Below, in pieces: positions 7,912-16,001 of a stretch of 64,000 nucleotides of DNA. How positions within the stretch are numbered: position 1 is the stretch's first letter; every line of letters begins with the position of its first letter. The notes beneath the pieces are model-generated. The model did no database searches. It was not told the origin of the DNA and saw only the letters and a program-made list of their open reading frames with translations. Both the position numbers and the translations under genes were made by a program. This stretch comes from Caldilineaceae bacterium (lineage in GTDB: Bacteria; Chloroflexota; Anaerolineae; Caldilineales; Caldilineaceae), in NCBI GenBank assembly GCA_020634755.1, contig JACKBC010000001.1, positions 1-64,000 of the forward strand, in the 5' to 3' direction.

Positions 7912-9765
7912 CTAAACCGGCACAAGTTCCAACCGCACCGTGCCTTGCTGCACATTTTCACGCGGACAAAAAACAATCCGGTACACCGTCCGCGGCCCAT
8001 TATCAAATTCAATATCTTCATGCTGCTCCAGCCGCGCGGCCACAACATCTGGATCATAGCCCACGCGCAGTTCGCCGCGCAGGCCGTTAATAAGCACGGC
8101 ATTTTCGCCCATTGTCACCTTGTTAAAGGTGATCAGGGCGCTTTCAAAAGAGGCGGGACCTTCCCTAAATTCAAACGCGTCCTCCACCTCTACCCATCCA
8201 TACGGAGCGGCTGCGCGCTCGATTGCCGCGCCATTTCGATGCAGCGTCAGGCGGCGGCGCAGCGATTGCAAACCAGCCGCCGCTGGGTATGCATCGCGCA
8301 GTTCCAACAGCAACGTATCGCAATCGACGTCTGCCGCATGCGCAAGCAGTTGCGCTGTATATTGGGCGCCGGCAGCCTGGAGCTGGGCATCAACCACCGG
8401 CACCGAATGGCCAAATGAGGAGTTGACAAAAAACTCATAGCGCTGCTCGCCAAAGTATGCTTTGGTGTAGCGCCCACGCCCGGCATCGGCAATCAGCGAT
8501 TCACCGCGCCAATGCACAATAAAAGCGCCCACGTCGTTCTGATTGTGCATTTCGTCGTTGTGACCGCCCTTGGCTGCCAGCACAAGCCCGTCGGCGTCGC
8601 TGGGATTGGCGCGGGCCAGCATCCACTGCAAACCGCTAAACCAATCATGGGGGACGGGCGCATAGGTGTCCGTTGCATCCGGCGGCGGCAACCAAAAAAG
8701 CGAACGCAAGCCCCAATCAAAATAAGCGCGATGGGGGGATTCTGCGGCCTGCGCCGCGGCCACCCCATGCAGCCCAGGCAACGCCAATCGTTCAGCCAGA
8801 TAGTGCAGCAGCGCCGGTTCCAGCGCCACATCGGGATCACAGTCGGCAAAGTTAACGTACACACCGTGGCTCAACAGCACGCGCCGCGGAAAAGAGGCAA
8901 TTTGGCGCAACCGTTCGCCCGCCAGCAGATCAATCTGACCACCGCTGCGCTGCGCCAGCAAGTGCGCCAGCATCACATAATGGCCAAAGCCATAGCCCCA
9001 ATAGCCCGGCCCTTCGCTGGAACCGCCGTCGGGATCGAATGTAGCCAAATAGTCTTCTAACGACAGCACGGCCCGCGCAATCATATCGGCCAGCCGCGCC
9101 GGGTCTGGCTCCAGATAGAGCGCCGCCCCCACAATGCCGCTGTTGCAGACGGCAGTCCAGTTGGCCGCATTGCGCTCGTGCGCTTGAAACAGCCACCAAT
9201 GGTCGTGGCGCGTCAAATAGGGCGTAAAGCAGCGCCGGTTTGCCTCCGCCCGAATGCGCGTACCCAGCGCAGGGTCCAGCACGCCGCCCATCAGGCTGTC
9301 CATTTCGGCCAGCGTCAGGGCCGTGCCCGCCACGCCCAGGTCCAGATAGGGGTAAGTGACGTCGGTCAGCTCGGCTTCGTGGGCAGGATACGCCCAGCTG
9401 CTCTCTTCGCACACGGCCCAGGCCACGTTGAGCAGTGGATCCAAAAAGCGCCCCTGGTTTTCCAAACATTCGGCCAGCGTCAAGTTCCACAACATGCGGC
9501 GACGCCGGCTGGCCGGCTCTTCATAATTTGTCCGCTGCCCCGTACGCGCAAAATCCAGCCAGAGCGTGGCGGGCAGCGGCGGCGCCGGCGTCTGTGCATC
9601 ACGCTCGGCGCGCGCTAATGTCTCGGCAAGTGCCTCTGCACCCAAATGCTGACGCACTGTGTGCCAAGCCGAACGCTCTGCGATGGGTGGGAAGGGCGGG
9701 GTGGGCTTAACGGCGCGCAAGGCGGCTTCAATGGTAATCGGATTGTATTGAGCGTGTAATGTCAT
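7912..9765 (-). CDS. Heparinase II/III family polysaccharide lyase
   Basis: 617 residues when started at ATG 9765 (MTLHAQYNPITIEAALRAV). The frame stays open 54 codons further up, but that part looks non-coding. An N-terminal alpha/alpha toroid (about 60-360) is followed by the heparinase II/III beta-sandwich domain. The recognisable stretch GGHNDEMHNQNDVG (about 400-413), then DAGRGRYTKAYFG and NSSFGHSVPVVD, carries the His, Asn and Tyr residues expected at the lyase site. Such enzymes cleave uronic-acid polysaccharides (heparin, alginate, related) by beta-elimination. There is no signal peptide, so it probably acts on oligosaccharides inside the cell. It lies 227 bases from the FGE gene on the same strand. 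Confidence 0.85.
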   Translation of the reverse strand: MTLHAQYNPITIEAALRAVKPTPPFPPIAERSAWHTVRQHLGAEALAETLARAERDAQTPAPPLPATLWLDFARTGQRTNYEEPASRRRRMLWNLTLAECLENQGRFLDPLLNVAWAVCEESSWAYPAHEAELTDVTYPYLDLGVAGTALTLAEMDSLMGGVLDPALGTRIRAEANRRCFTPYLTRHDHWWLFQAHERNAANWTAVCNSGIVGAALYLEPDPARLADMIARAVLSLEDYLATFDPDGGSSEGPGYWGYGFGHYVMLAHLLAQRSGGQIDLLAGERLRQIASFPRRVLLSHGVYVNFADCDPDVALEPALLHYLAERLALPGLHGVAAAQAAESPHRAYFDWGLRSLFWLPPPDATDTYAPVPHDWFSGLQWMLARANPSDADGLVLAAKGGHNDEMHNQNDVGAFIVHWRGESLIADAGRGRYTKAYFGEQRYEFFVNSSFGHSVPVVDAQLQAAGAQYTAQLLAHAADVDCDTLLLELRDAYPAAAGLQSLRRRLTLHRNGAAIERAAAPYGWVEVEDAFEFREGPASFESALITFNKVTMGENAVLINGLRGELRVGYDPDVVAARLEQHEDIEFDNGPRTVYRIVFCPRENVQQGTVRLELVPV

Positions 9766-9911
9766 TATGAGATTTTCCCCAAAACTGCATTGTTTAGTCC
9801 AGGGCTCGCGCCACAGGGATGTCGCACCTACGCAGAGCAACGGATCAACCCGGCAGCTGACAGCGCCAAGCCGCGCCCAACGTTGGGCTTTCCTGAAGTC
9901 AAATGCGCCAC

Positions 9912-9940
9912 TTGCCAACCCCATCATCTTGATTTAGTAT
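9912..9940 (+). promoter_or_regulatory. Candidate promoter of the phnDCE operon
   Basis: TTGCCA (9912-9917), a 17-base spacer, then TAGTAT (9935-9940). The -35 matches 5/6 and the -10 matches 4/6 to the vegetative consensus. It lies about 130 bases before phnD, in a 304-base gap where nothing else was recognised. Confidence 0.4.
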
Positions 9941-10069
9941 ATTGTAAATGCCTCTGCAGGCACAATTTACCTGGGAAATGATGTTCCAAAAATCCACAAC
10001 CGACATTTTCAGGTTAGCCTTTATCCATTTGCTATCTGACTTTCCTCTTACTACACAAGGAGAAAACCC

Positions 10070-11197
10070 ATGAAGCATAAGTTGTCGAGTACCCTATTCG
10101 TCCTTGCCCTCTTCAGCCTGCTATTGAGCGCCTGTGCGCCCATGCCGGCTGCTGATGGTGGCGCAGCAACCTCTGCCCCTACCGAGGCGCCCGCCGAAGA
10201 GGCCACCAGTGCTGAAACGTCTGCCGACACAGGCGAAGCCATGAGCGACATCGGCACGGAAGCACATCCCATCAAGGTCTTCTTTGTGCCTTCGGTCGAT
10301 GCCCAGGTGATCGTGAGCGGCGGCGAGATTATGGCCAATGCGCTCAACGAAGCCACCGGTCTGCATTTTGAAGTGAGCGTGCCCACTTCCTATGCCGCCA
10401 CCATTGAAGAGATGTGCGCCTCACCCACCGACTCGATTGGCTTTATCCCCGGTTTGGGGTACGTGCTGGCCAATCAGCTTTGTGGTGTGGACGTTTCGTT
10501 TAAGGCCATTCGCTTTGGCTGGTCGGTCTACTGGGCGCAGGTGCTGGTGCCGCGCGATAGCGATGTAACGTCGCTGGCCGACCTGAATGGCAAAAAGTGG
10601 GCCTATCCCGATGCCGGTTCCACCTCTGGCTATTTAGCAATTTTACCGCTGCTGGCCGACAATGGTGTGGAGCCAGGTGAAACGCTGGAAGCCGGCGGCC
10701 ACACTGGGGCCGTGCGCGCCGTCTACAACGGAGAAGCCGATTTTTCCTCCTCCTTCTTTAGCCCGCCGCTCAAGCCCGAAGGCGAAGAGCCGTGGCAGCC
10801 CGGCGACGAGCCAGACATCCCCGCCGACCTGGTGGACAGCTGCGCGCCCAACGAGGATGGTTCCCGCCTCATGTGTGGCGATTGGCGCGTGTTGGACGCT
10901 CGCGCCGGTCTGCGCGAGGAAGCGCCGGACGTAATCCAAAAGGTGCGCATCCTCACCATTTCCGACGCCATCCCCAATGATACGCTATCGTTTTCACCCG
11001 AATTCCCGGCCGATCTGCGTGCGCAGATTGAAGAGGCGCTGGTCGCTTTTGCCGAAACCGATGCTTGGAACGAATCCATTGGCAACCAGGACTTCTACGG
11101 CTGGACCGGTATCGATAAAGCCTCTGACGCCGAGTATGACGTCGTGCGCCAGATGATCGAAATCTCGGGCATGAGCCTGGAAGATTTGGGACAGTAA
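10070..11197 (+). CDS. phnD: Phosphonate/phosphate-type ABC importer, substrate-binding lipoprotein
   Basis: 375 residues. The lipoprotein signal MKHKLSSTLFVLALFSLLLSAC ends in the lipobox LLSAC, with the lipidated Cys near residue 22. A Thr/Ala/Glu-rich linker runs to about 55, followed by a PhnD-type type II binding fold. Family features include HPIKVFFVPSVDAQ, the central KKWAYPDAGSTSGYL (ligand loop with Asp-Ser-Thr-Ser) and GHTGAVRAVYNGEADF. A strong AAGGAG lies just before the ATG. It is first in an operon with the ATPase and permease. Ligands of this family include phosphonates, phosphite, phosphate and some non-phosphorus compounds, so the true ligand is open. Confidence 0.9.
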   Translation: MKHKLSSTLFVLALFSLLLSACAPMPAADGGAATSAPTEAPAEEATSAETSADTGEAMSDIGTEAHPIKVFFVPSVDAQVIVSGGEIMANALNEATGLHFEVSVPTSYAATIEEMCASPTDSIGFIPGLGYVLANQLCGVDVSFKAIRFGWSVYWAQVLVPRDSDVTSLADLNGKKWAYPDAGSTSGYLAILPLLADNGVEPGETLEAGGHTGAVRAVYNGEADFSSSFFSPPLKPEGEEPWQPGDEPDIPADLVDSCAPNEDGSRLMCGDWRVLDARAGLREEAPDVIQKVRILTISDAIPNDTLSFSPEFPADLRAQIEEALVAFAETDAWNESIGNQDFYGWTGIDKASDAEYDVVRQMIEISGMSLEDLGQ

Positions 11198-11200
11198 ATC

Positions 11201-11262
11201 AGTAGGGGAGTAAGGAGTAGAGGAAAGTCTGCCACAGAACCTCTACTCCTTACTCCCCTACT
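11201..11262. repeat. 23-bp perfect inverted repeat between phnD and phnC
   Basis: The arms 11201-11223 and 11240-11262 are perfectly complementary around a 16-base loop and are built of GGAGTA-type units. A related but less regular structure lies at 25914-25997. Within an operon it may lower expression of the downstream genes relative to the binding protein. Confidence 0.8.
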
Positions 11263-11280
11263 TCTCAATCCCCATTCAAA

Positions 11281-12042
11281 ATGACGAACCTCCTCCAAAT
11301 CGAAAAGCTGACCAAAATTTATCCCAACGGTGTGCGGGCGCTGGACGATGTGAGCTTTGATGTGCCCAAAGGCCAATTTGTGGCCGTCATCGGGCTGAGC
11401 GGCTCGGGCAAGTCGACGTTGCTGCGCTGCATTAACCGGCTGGTGGAGCCGACCAGCGGACGCGTGCTCTTTGAAGGGCGCAACGTGACCGCGGCCAACG
11501 ACGCCGAACTGCGCCGCATTCGGCGCCGCATTGGCATGGTCTTCCAGCACTTTAACCTGGTACATCGCTCGACAGTTTTGACCAATGTGTTGGCCGGACG
11601 GCTGGGCTACGTCAGCCCGTTCTGGAGCCTGGTCAATCGCTTTCCCAAAGAGGATGTGGAAAAGGCGCACCAGCAGTTGGCGCGCGTCGGCTTGCAGGGC
11701 CGCGCCCACAATCGCGCCGATGCCCTCAGCGGCGGCCAGCAGCAGCGCGTGGGCATTGCCCGCGCCCTCATGCAGGATCCCACGCTGATCCTGGCCGATG
11801 AACCGGTGGCCAGCCTGGACCCGGTGCTGGCCCACAGCATTATGGAGCATCTGGAGCAGATCAACCGCGACGATGGCGTCACCGTGCTGTGCAGCCTTCA
11901 CTTTCTTGATCTCGTCCACCAATATGCCGATCGCGTCGTGGCCCTCAACGAAGGCAAGCTCATGTTTGACGGACTGCCCACCGAGATTGATGATGCCATG
12001 TTTAAAGATATTTATGGGCAAGAAGCCAAGAGGGTGGGGTAA
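11281..12042 (+). CDS. phnC: Phosphonate-type ABC importer, ATP-binding subunit
   Basis: 253 residues forming a single cytoplasmic nucleotide-binding domain that powers the PhnD/PhnE importer. It shows Walker A GLSGSGKST (about 38-46), signature LSGGQQQR (about 152-159), Walker B LILADEPVASLDP (about 170-182) and the switch His region LCSLHFLD. RRRIGMVFQHFNLV is typical of PhnC. It starts 18 bases after the inverted repeat that separates it from phnD, and no strong ribosome-binding site is visible. Confidence 0.93.
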   Translation: MTNLLQIEKLTKIYPNGVRALDDVSFDVPKGQFVAVIGLSGSGKSTLLRCINRLVEPTSGRVLFEGRNVTAANDAELRRIRRRIGMVFQHFNLVHRSTVLTNVLAGRLGYVSPFWSLVNRFPKEDVEKAHQQLARVGLQGRAHNRADALSGGQQQRVGIARALMQDPTLILADEPVASLDPVLAHSIMEHLEQINRDDGVTVLCSLHFLDLVHQYADRVVALNEGKLMFDGLPTEIDDAMFKDIYGQEAKRVG

Positions 12043-12051
12043 GTAAAGCTG

Positions 12052-12166
12052 GTGCGTGGTGCGTAGTGCGTATACCGGTTTCAGAAGTTATACGGTTACA
12101 TAGAACTACGCGGGTGTAGCATCCCCGTCATTCTCTAAACCGGTTCACGCACCACGCACTACGCAA
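12052..12166. repeat. 30-bp imperfect inverted repeat between phnC and phnE
   Basis: The arms 12052-12081 and 12137-12166 each combine three GTGCGTR-type heptamers with ACCGGTTT. They are complementary with only a few mismatches. The 55-base centre has no clear reading frame. It is the second large hairpin inside this operon. Confidence 0.75.
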
Positions 12167-12228
12167 TCAATTTCCCTAAAGAATGTCGCAACCCATTAAC
12201 AAAGTAAACTCTCGATTCACATTCCGCC

Positions 12229-14022
12229 ATGCGTACACTCCTATACACGTTCGCCATCATTATCGGTATCATCATCTACGCCTACGGCTTCCAGGTCACA
12301 CAGGTGGATCTGGACGAGCTGGGCTCGCCCACGCGCCAGGAATCGTTGCGGCGCATTTTGCGGGCGCTGGCTCGGCCCGATTTTATCGAGTATGAAAAGG
12401 AAGAGTTTCAGGTCGAAACGCCCATTTATGTGCCGTGCCCGGCAGGCGGCGCGCCCGCATCCGCGCTGGATCAGAGCGGGCCATATATGGTGGTGACGCC
12501 GCCTTGCGCGGAACCGGAAACCGAGGTCTCGGTGGAGGGCTTCAATTTTGCCCCCAATACCGAAGGGCCGCTCAACTTTATTCCGCCCAGTGGCGTTTCC
12601 CTACAGTTGGGGCGCATTGCCAGCGACGGCAGCGGCCACTTTGCGCTGACCGTCAAGCTGCGCGATCGCGCCAGCCCAGAACCGCAGCTTTTGCGGGCGG
12701 TGACGCGGCGCAGCATTGGCGGTCCGCGCCTGAGCCAAAATGGCATTGACACCATCGACAAAATTCTGGAAACCGTCTTTATGGCGCTGCTGGCCACCAC
12801 CGCCGGCACCATTTTAGCCATCCCCCTCAGCTTCTTTGCCGCCCAAAATCTCATGCGCACGGTGACGAGCCCCGTCCCTAGCATTGCGCTTTCCATTTTG
12901 GCCGCGCCCTTGGGCATTCTCATTGGTGGTCAAGTGGCCGGCTGGCTCATCAAGCTGGGGCTGCCGCTGGCCAGCAATCTGGCCGCAAACGGGGTCGGGT
13001 TGATTGTCATTGCGCTGCTGCTCATGGCCGCCATGCGTTGGTTGGCGACGCCCGCTGAAACTGATCCGAAAACGGCCAGCGGTCGCCTCTGGCAGGTTGG
13101 GGCGCTGCTGCTGGCGAGCATCGGCGGCATTCTCCTCTTCCTCTTGTTGAGCAACCTGGCCGTGAATGTGGGCGAGCTCTTGACGCCGCGCTTGGGCCGA
13201 ATGGGCTTTTTGGGCAATTTTCTGACCAAGCTGGGCGAAATTTTGCAGCTGCTCATTGTGCCCATTTGTGCGCTGATCACGGCGGGCGTGCTCATGAATT
13301 TGGCCGGCCAATTGGGCCAAAAGTTGGTGGAACGCGCCACCGATCAATTGGGCTGGCTGCTCAACTTGCTGCTGGCGGCGCTGGCAGGGGCGGTGCTCTT
13401 TTTGCTGATTGGGCTGGCCGTCGAATGGCTTTATGAAATTCGCACCCCCATGAACACGCGCATCATTCCGGCTTTGGTGGGCGCGGCCGCCGGCCTGTTC
13501 ATCGGCCTGCGCACCCGCTATGACGATTCGCTGCCCGTGGGGCTGACCATCTACTCGGTAACGCGCACGGTGCTCAACGCGCTACGCTCCATTGAAGCGC
13601 TCATCATGGTGATTGTCTTTGCGGTGTGGGTGGGCATCGGCCCCTTTGCCGGCGTGTTGGCGCTGGGGCTGCACACGGTGGCCTCGCTGGCCAAGCTCTA
13701 TTCCGAGCAGGTGGAAAGCATTATGGACGGCCCGCTGGAGGCCGTGCTGGCCACAGGCGCCAACCGTTTGCAAATGATCGTCTATGCCGTCATTCCCCAA
13801 ATTATCCCGCCCTATATTTCGTTTACCATGTATCGCTGGGACATCAACGTGCGCATGTCGACCATTATTGGCTTTGCCGGCGGCGGCGGTATTGGCTTTC
13901 TGCTCCAGCAAAATATCAACTTGCTCAACTATCGAGCGGCCAGCGCCCAAATTTTCGCCATCGCCATTGTTGTATCCCTCATGGACTACATTAGCTCAGC
14001 GCTGCGCCAGCGCGTGGTGTAA
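12229..14022 (+). CDS. phnE: Phosphonate-type ABC importer permease with two extra domains
   Basis: 597 residues, about twice the usual PhnE length (260-290). One N-terminal helix (2-22) is followed by an extracytoplasmic segment to about 170. That segment contains a beta-sandwich-like stretch (EVSVEGFNFAPNTEGPLNF, then PPSGVSLQLG and DGSGHFALTVKL). The permease domain then starts (LETVFMALLATTAGTILAIP, about 183-202). It is interrupted by roughly 220 residues with five or six hydrophobic helices, then resumes at TVLNALRSIEALIMVIVF and the coupling-loop region SEQVESIMDGPLEAVLATGA near 490-510. The end (IIPPYISFTMYRWDINVR) is typical PhnE. I see no frameshift, so the insertion is in frame. 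No ribosome-binding site stands out. Confidence 0.88.
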   Translation: MRTLLYTFAIIIGIIIYAYGFQVTQVDLDELGSPTRQESLRRILRALARPDFIEYEKEEFQVETPIYVPCPAGGAPASALDQSGPYMVVTPPCAEPETEVSVEGFNFAPNTEGPLNFIPPSGVSLQLGRIASDGSGHFALTVKLRDRASPEPQLLRAVTRRSIGGPRLSQNGIDTIDKILETVFMALLATTAGTILAIPLSFFAAQNLMRTVTSPVPSIALSILAAPLGILIGGQVAGWLIKLGLPLASNLAANGVGLIVIALLLMAAMRWLATPAETDPKTASGRLWQVGALLLASIGGILLFLLLSNLAVNVGELLTPRLGRMGFLGNFLTKLGEILQLLIVPICALITAGVLMNLAGQLGQKLVERATDQLGWLLNLLLAALAGAVLFLLIGLAVEWLYEIRTPMNTRIIPALVGAAAGLFIGLRTRYDDSLPVGLTIYSVTRTVLNALRSIEALIMVIVFAVWVGIGPFAGVLALGLHTVASLAKLYSEQVESIMDGPLEAVLATGANRLQMIVYAVIPQIIPPYISFTMYRWDINVRMSTIIGFAGGGGIGFLLQQNINLLNYRAASAQIFAIAIVVSLMDYISSALRQRVV

Positions 14023-14146
14023 GTAATTTGGCCCCTAACGGACAGACGATTGCACATTCATATTGCTTGTTGCTGTATTACTTTGGCCTGAACCACCCAT
14101 TGATAGCAATACAGCAATAAGCAACACAGAAACAGGACAACTCCCC

Positions 14147-15106
14147 ATGTATCAAGGCTTTGAAATCATCGACTTCCACGCCCACTTCCCTACCAACCAG
14201 GCCTGGTTTAGCGAAATGGGCGACACCATGAAAAACTACACCAGCCGCATCAGTCCCGAGCGGCTGGCGCTCATCCGCGAAAAGGGCAAGCCCTATGGCG
14301 AACATTGGCGGCGCATGTGGGGCTTTCCGCAGCCGGAAAAGCCGGACGAGCATCCGGGCGATGAGGAACAGGCGCGGCGCTGGGTGGCCGAGCTGGACAA
14401 GTACGGCATCCGCGCCATCGGCTTTGTAACTGGTGGCGGCAACGAGCATCTGAGCGAGATTTGTAGCTGGCACCCCGATCGCTTTGTGGGCTTTGTGCAC
14501 CACAGCCCCTTTGTGCCCAATGCGGTGGAGAAGTTGGAGCACGGCGTCAAAGAGCTGGGGCTGCGCGGCTACAAGCTGCTGGCCCCCATGATCGAAGAGC
14601 CCATTGAGCACCCGGATGCTTTTCCGGTGTGGGAAAAGTGTGCCGAACTGGGCATCCCGGTGCTGATCCACTTTGGCATTCAGGGCAGCTCGGGCGGCAT
14701 TGCCTGGCACGAGAACATCAACCCGCTCAAGCTGCACAACGTAGCCAAATATTTCCCCGAGGTCGATTTTGTGGTGCCCCACTTTGGCTGCGCTTGGGAG
14801 CGTGAAACGCTCCAGCTCTGCTGGTCCTGCCCCAACGTCAGCGTGGACACCAGCGGCAGCCTGCAATGGATCCGCTGGGTGCCGGGCGAGCTGACGGTCA
14901 AATATCTCTTCCGCAAATATTATGAAACCATTGGCCCCAGCCGCATTATTTTTGGCTCGGACTCGAGCTGGTTTCCGCGCGGCTTTGCCTTCCGCTATCT
15001 GCAAGACCAGGTGCGCGACTGTTTGGACCTCAACATGCCGGATGAGCACATTCAGATGATCTTTGCGGGAAACGCTGCGCGGCTGTTGAAGATTGATTTG
15101 GGATAG
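14147..15106 (+). CDS. Amidohydrolase-related TIM-barrel metal hydrolase
   Basis: 319 residues from ATG 14147 (MYQGFEIIDFHAHFP), preceded by AGGA. The longer open frame to 14063 lacks a signal and looks untranslated. It is an amidohydrolase_2 family member: metal-binding HxH at residues 11 and 13, the later LIHFG and VPHFGCAWE histidines, and a late Asp in IIFGSDSSW. These enzymes hydrolyse or decarboxylate small cyclic or carboxylated compounds, so substrates cannot be named from sequence. It lies 124 bases after phnE on the same strand and is probably part of the importer operon, suggesting it processes the imported molecule (inference). Confidence 0.85.
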   Translation: MYQGFEIIDFHAHFPTNQAWFSEMGDTMKNYTSRISPERLALIREKGKPYGEHWRRMWGFPQPEKPDEHPGDEEQARRWVAELDKYGIRAIGFVTGGGNEHLSEICSWHPDRFVGFVHHSPFVPNAVEKLEHGVKELGLRGYKLLAPMIEEPIEHPDAFPVWEKCAELGIPVLIHFGIQGSSGGIAWHENINPLKLHNVAKYFPEVDFVVPHFGCAWERETLQLCWSCPNVSVDTSGSLQWIRWVPGELTVKYLFRKYYETIGPSRIIFGSDSSWFPRGFAFRYLQDQVRDCLDLNMPDEHIQMIFAGNAARLLKIDLG

Positions 15107-15229
15107 TTTTTAAACCACAGATTACAGTCGCAGGAAATGTCAAGAGAGGTCAAGAGAGGTCAAAAGAAGATAATCGAAAGTTTCTGCAAATAGAATATGT
15201 TGTAGCGCGATAGGTCTGGTATCATATAT

Positions 15230-15313
15230 CAGTAAATCGCAATGGCAGGAGATAGAGCCGGATTCACTAATCGAGACCGATGCCTGTATCGCCAACACCG
15301 TTGCGGTGTACTG
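15230..15313 (+). repeat. 83-bp CAGTA element, copy C1
   Basis: It begins CAGTAAATCGCAATGG and ends CACCGTTGCGGTGTACTG. The two ends are imperfect inverted repeats of each other. It lies 45 bases before the vapB-like start, so it may contribute to that promoter region. Confidence 0.85.
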
Positions 15314-15358
15314 TACATAGTGTTGGCTCAGTTCGTGACAGAGAAAAGGAAATAAACA

Positions 15359-15571
15359 ATGTATGCAGTTGAGTTTCAGACCACCATCAAAAACGGCATG
15401 ATTGAGATCCCTGTTGAATACCAACGTCATCTTAGACAAAGTGTTCGCGTCATTCTGTTAGCCGAAGATGCGGCACAGACAGCAAAGGGTTTTATTGATC
15501 AACTCCTTGCACAGCCACTACAAGTAAAAGATTTCTCCCCACTGACGCGCGAGGAGATCTATGCCCGATAA
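15359..15571 (+). CDS. Antitoxin of a VapBC-type module
   Basis: 70 residues. The N-terminal beta-rich segment (MYAVEFQTTIKNGMIEIPVE) resembles an AbrB/SpoVT swapped-hairpin DNA-binding domain. The C-terminal tail (KGFIDQLLAQPLQVKDFSPL...) would wrap the toxin, as in VapB. AAAAGGA precedes the ATG by 8-10 bases. Its 3' end overlaps the start of the PIN toxin gene by 11 bases, the usual antitoxin-first arrangement. The antitoxin normally neutralises the RNase and represses its own promoter. The subfamily assignment is by fold impression and gene order. Confidence 0.75.
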   Translation: MYAVEFQTTIKNGMIEIPVEYQRHLRQSVRVILLAEDAAQTAKGFIDQLLAQPLQVKDFSPLTREEIYAR

Positions 15572-15980
15572 TGCAAAGCAGCTCTGTTTTGTCGATACCA
15601 ACATCTGGCTGTACGCTTTTATTGAGGCAGACGTCCAAAAATCGGCCAGGGCGCGTGAGTTGCTGCCAGAAATCGAACCAATTATCAGTAGTCAGGTAAT
15701 CAATGAGGTTTCGGTCAATTTACTCCGCAAAGCCCATTTCGCTGAAGAGCAGGTTCAGCAGTTAATAGAATCGTTCTTTGCAAAATACCCAGTAATCGAA
15801 GCGGACAAAGCGATTTTCTTGGCGGCCTCGAACCTTCGGCAACGATATTCATTCTCTTATTGGGATAGCCTGATCGTTGCCAGTGCGCTACAGGCTAATG
15901 TAGAGATACTCTATTCGGAAGACATGCAGCATGGTTTAAAAGTCAATGGGCAACTCGAGATTGTAAACCCGTTCAAATAA
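15561..15980 (+). CDS. vapC: PIN-domain RNase toxin (VapC-like)
   Basis: 139 residues with the four acidic positions of the PIN domain: D12 in CFVDTNIWLY, Glu in VINEVSVN, Asp in YWDSLIVASAL, and Asp in LYSEDMQHG. These bind Mg2+/Mn2+ for single-strand RNA cleavage. Known VapC proteins cut initiator tRNA or rRNA to arrest growth; the target here is unknown. The start is ATG at 15561, overlapping the antitoxin gene, which implies translational coupling. Confidence 0.9.
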   Translation: MPDNAKQLCFVDTNIWLYAFIEADVQKSARARELLPEIEPIISSQVINEVSVNLLRKAHFAEEQVQQLIESFFAKYPVIEADKAIFLAASNLRQRYSFSYWDSLIVASALQANVEILYSEDMQHGLKVNGQLEIVNPFK

Positions 15981-16001
15981 TCGCTGCTGCTTCATGCTGA
16001 G

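Noticed and set aside
9766..9927. 54-codon extension of the heparinase-type gene
   Set aside because: The extra residues are Cys/Trp-rich and unlike the domain, and the region carries the phnDCE promoter on the other strand.
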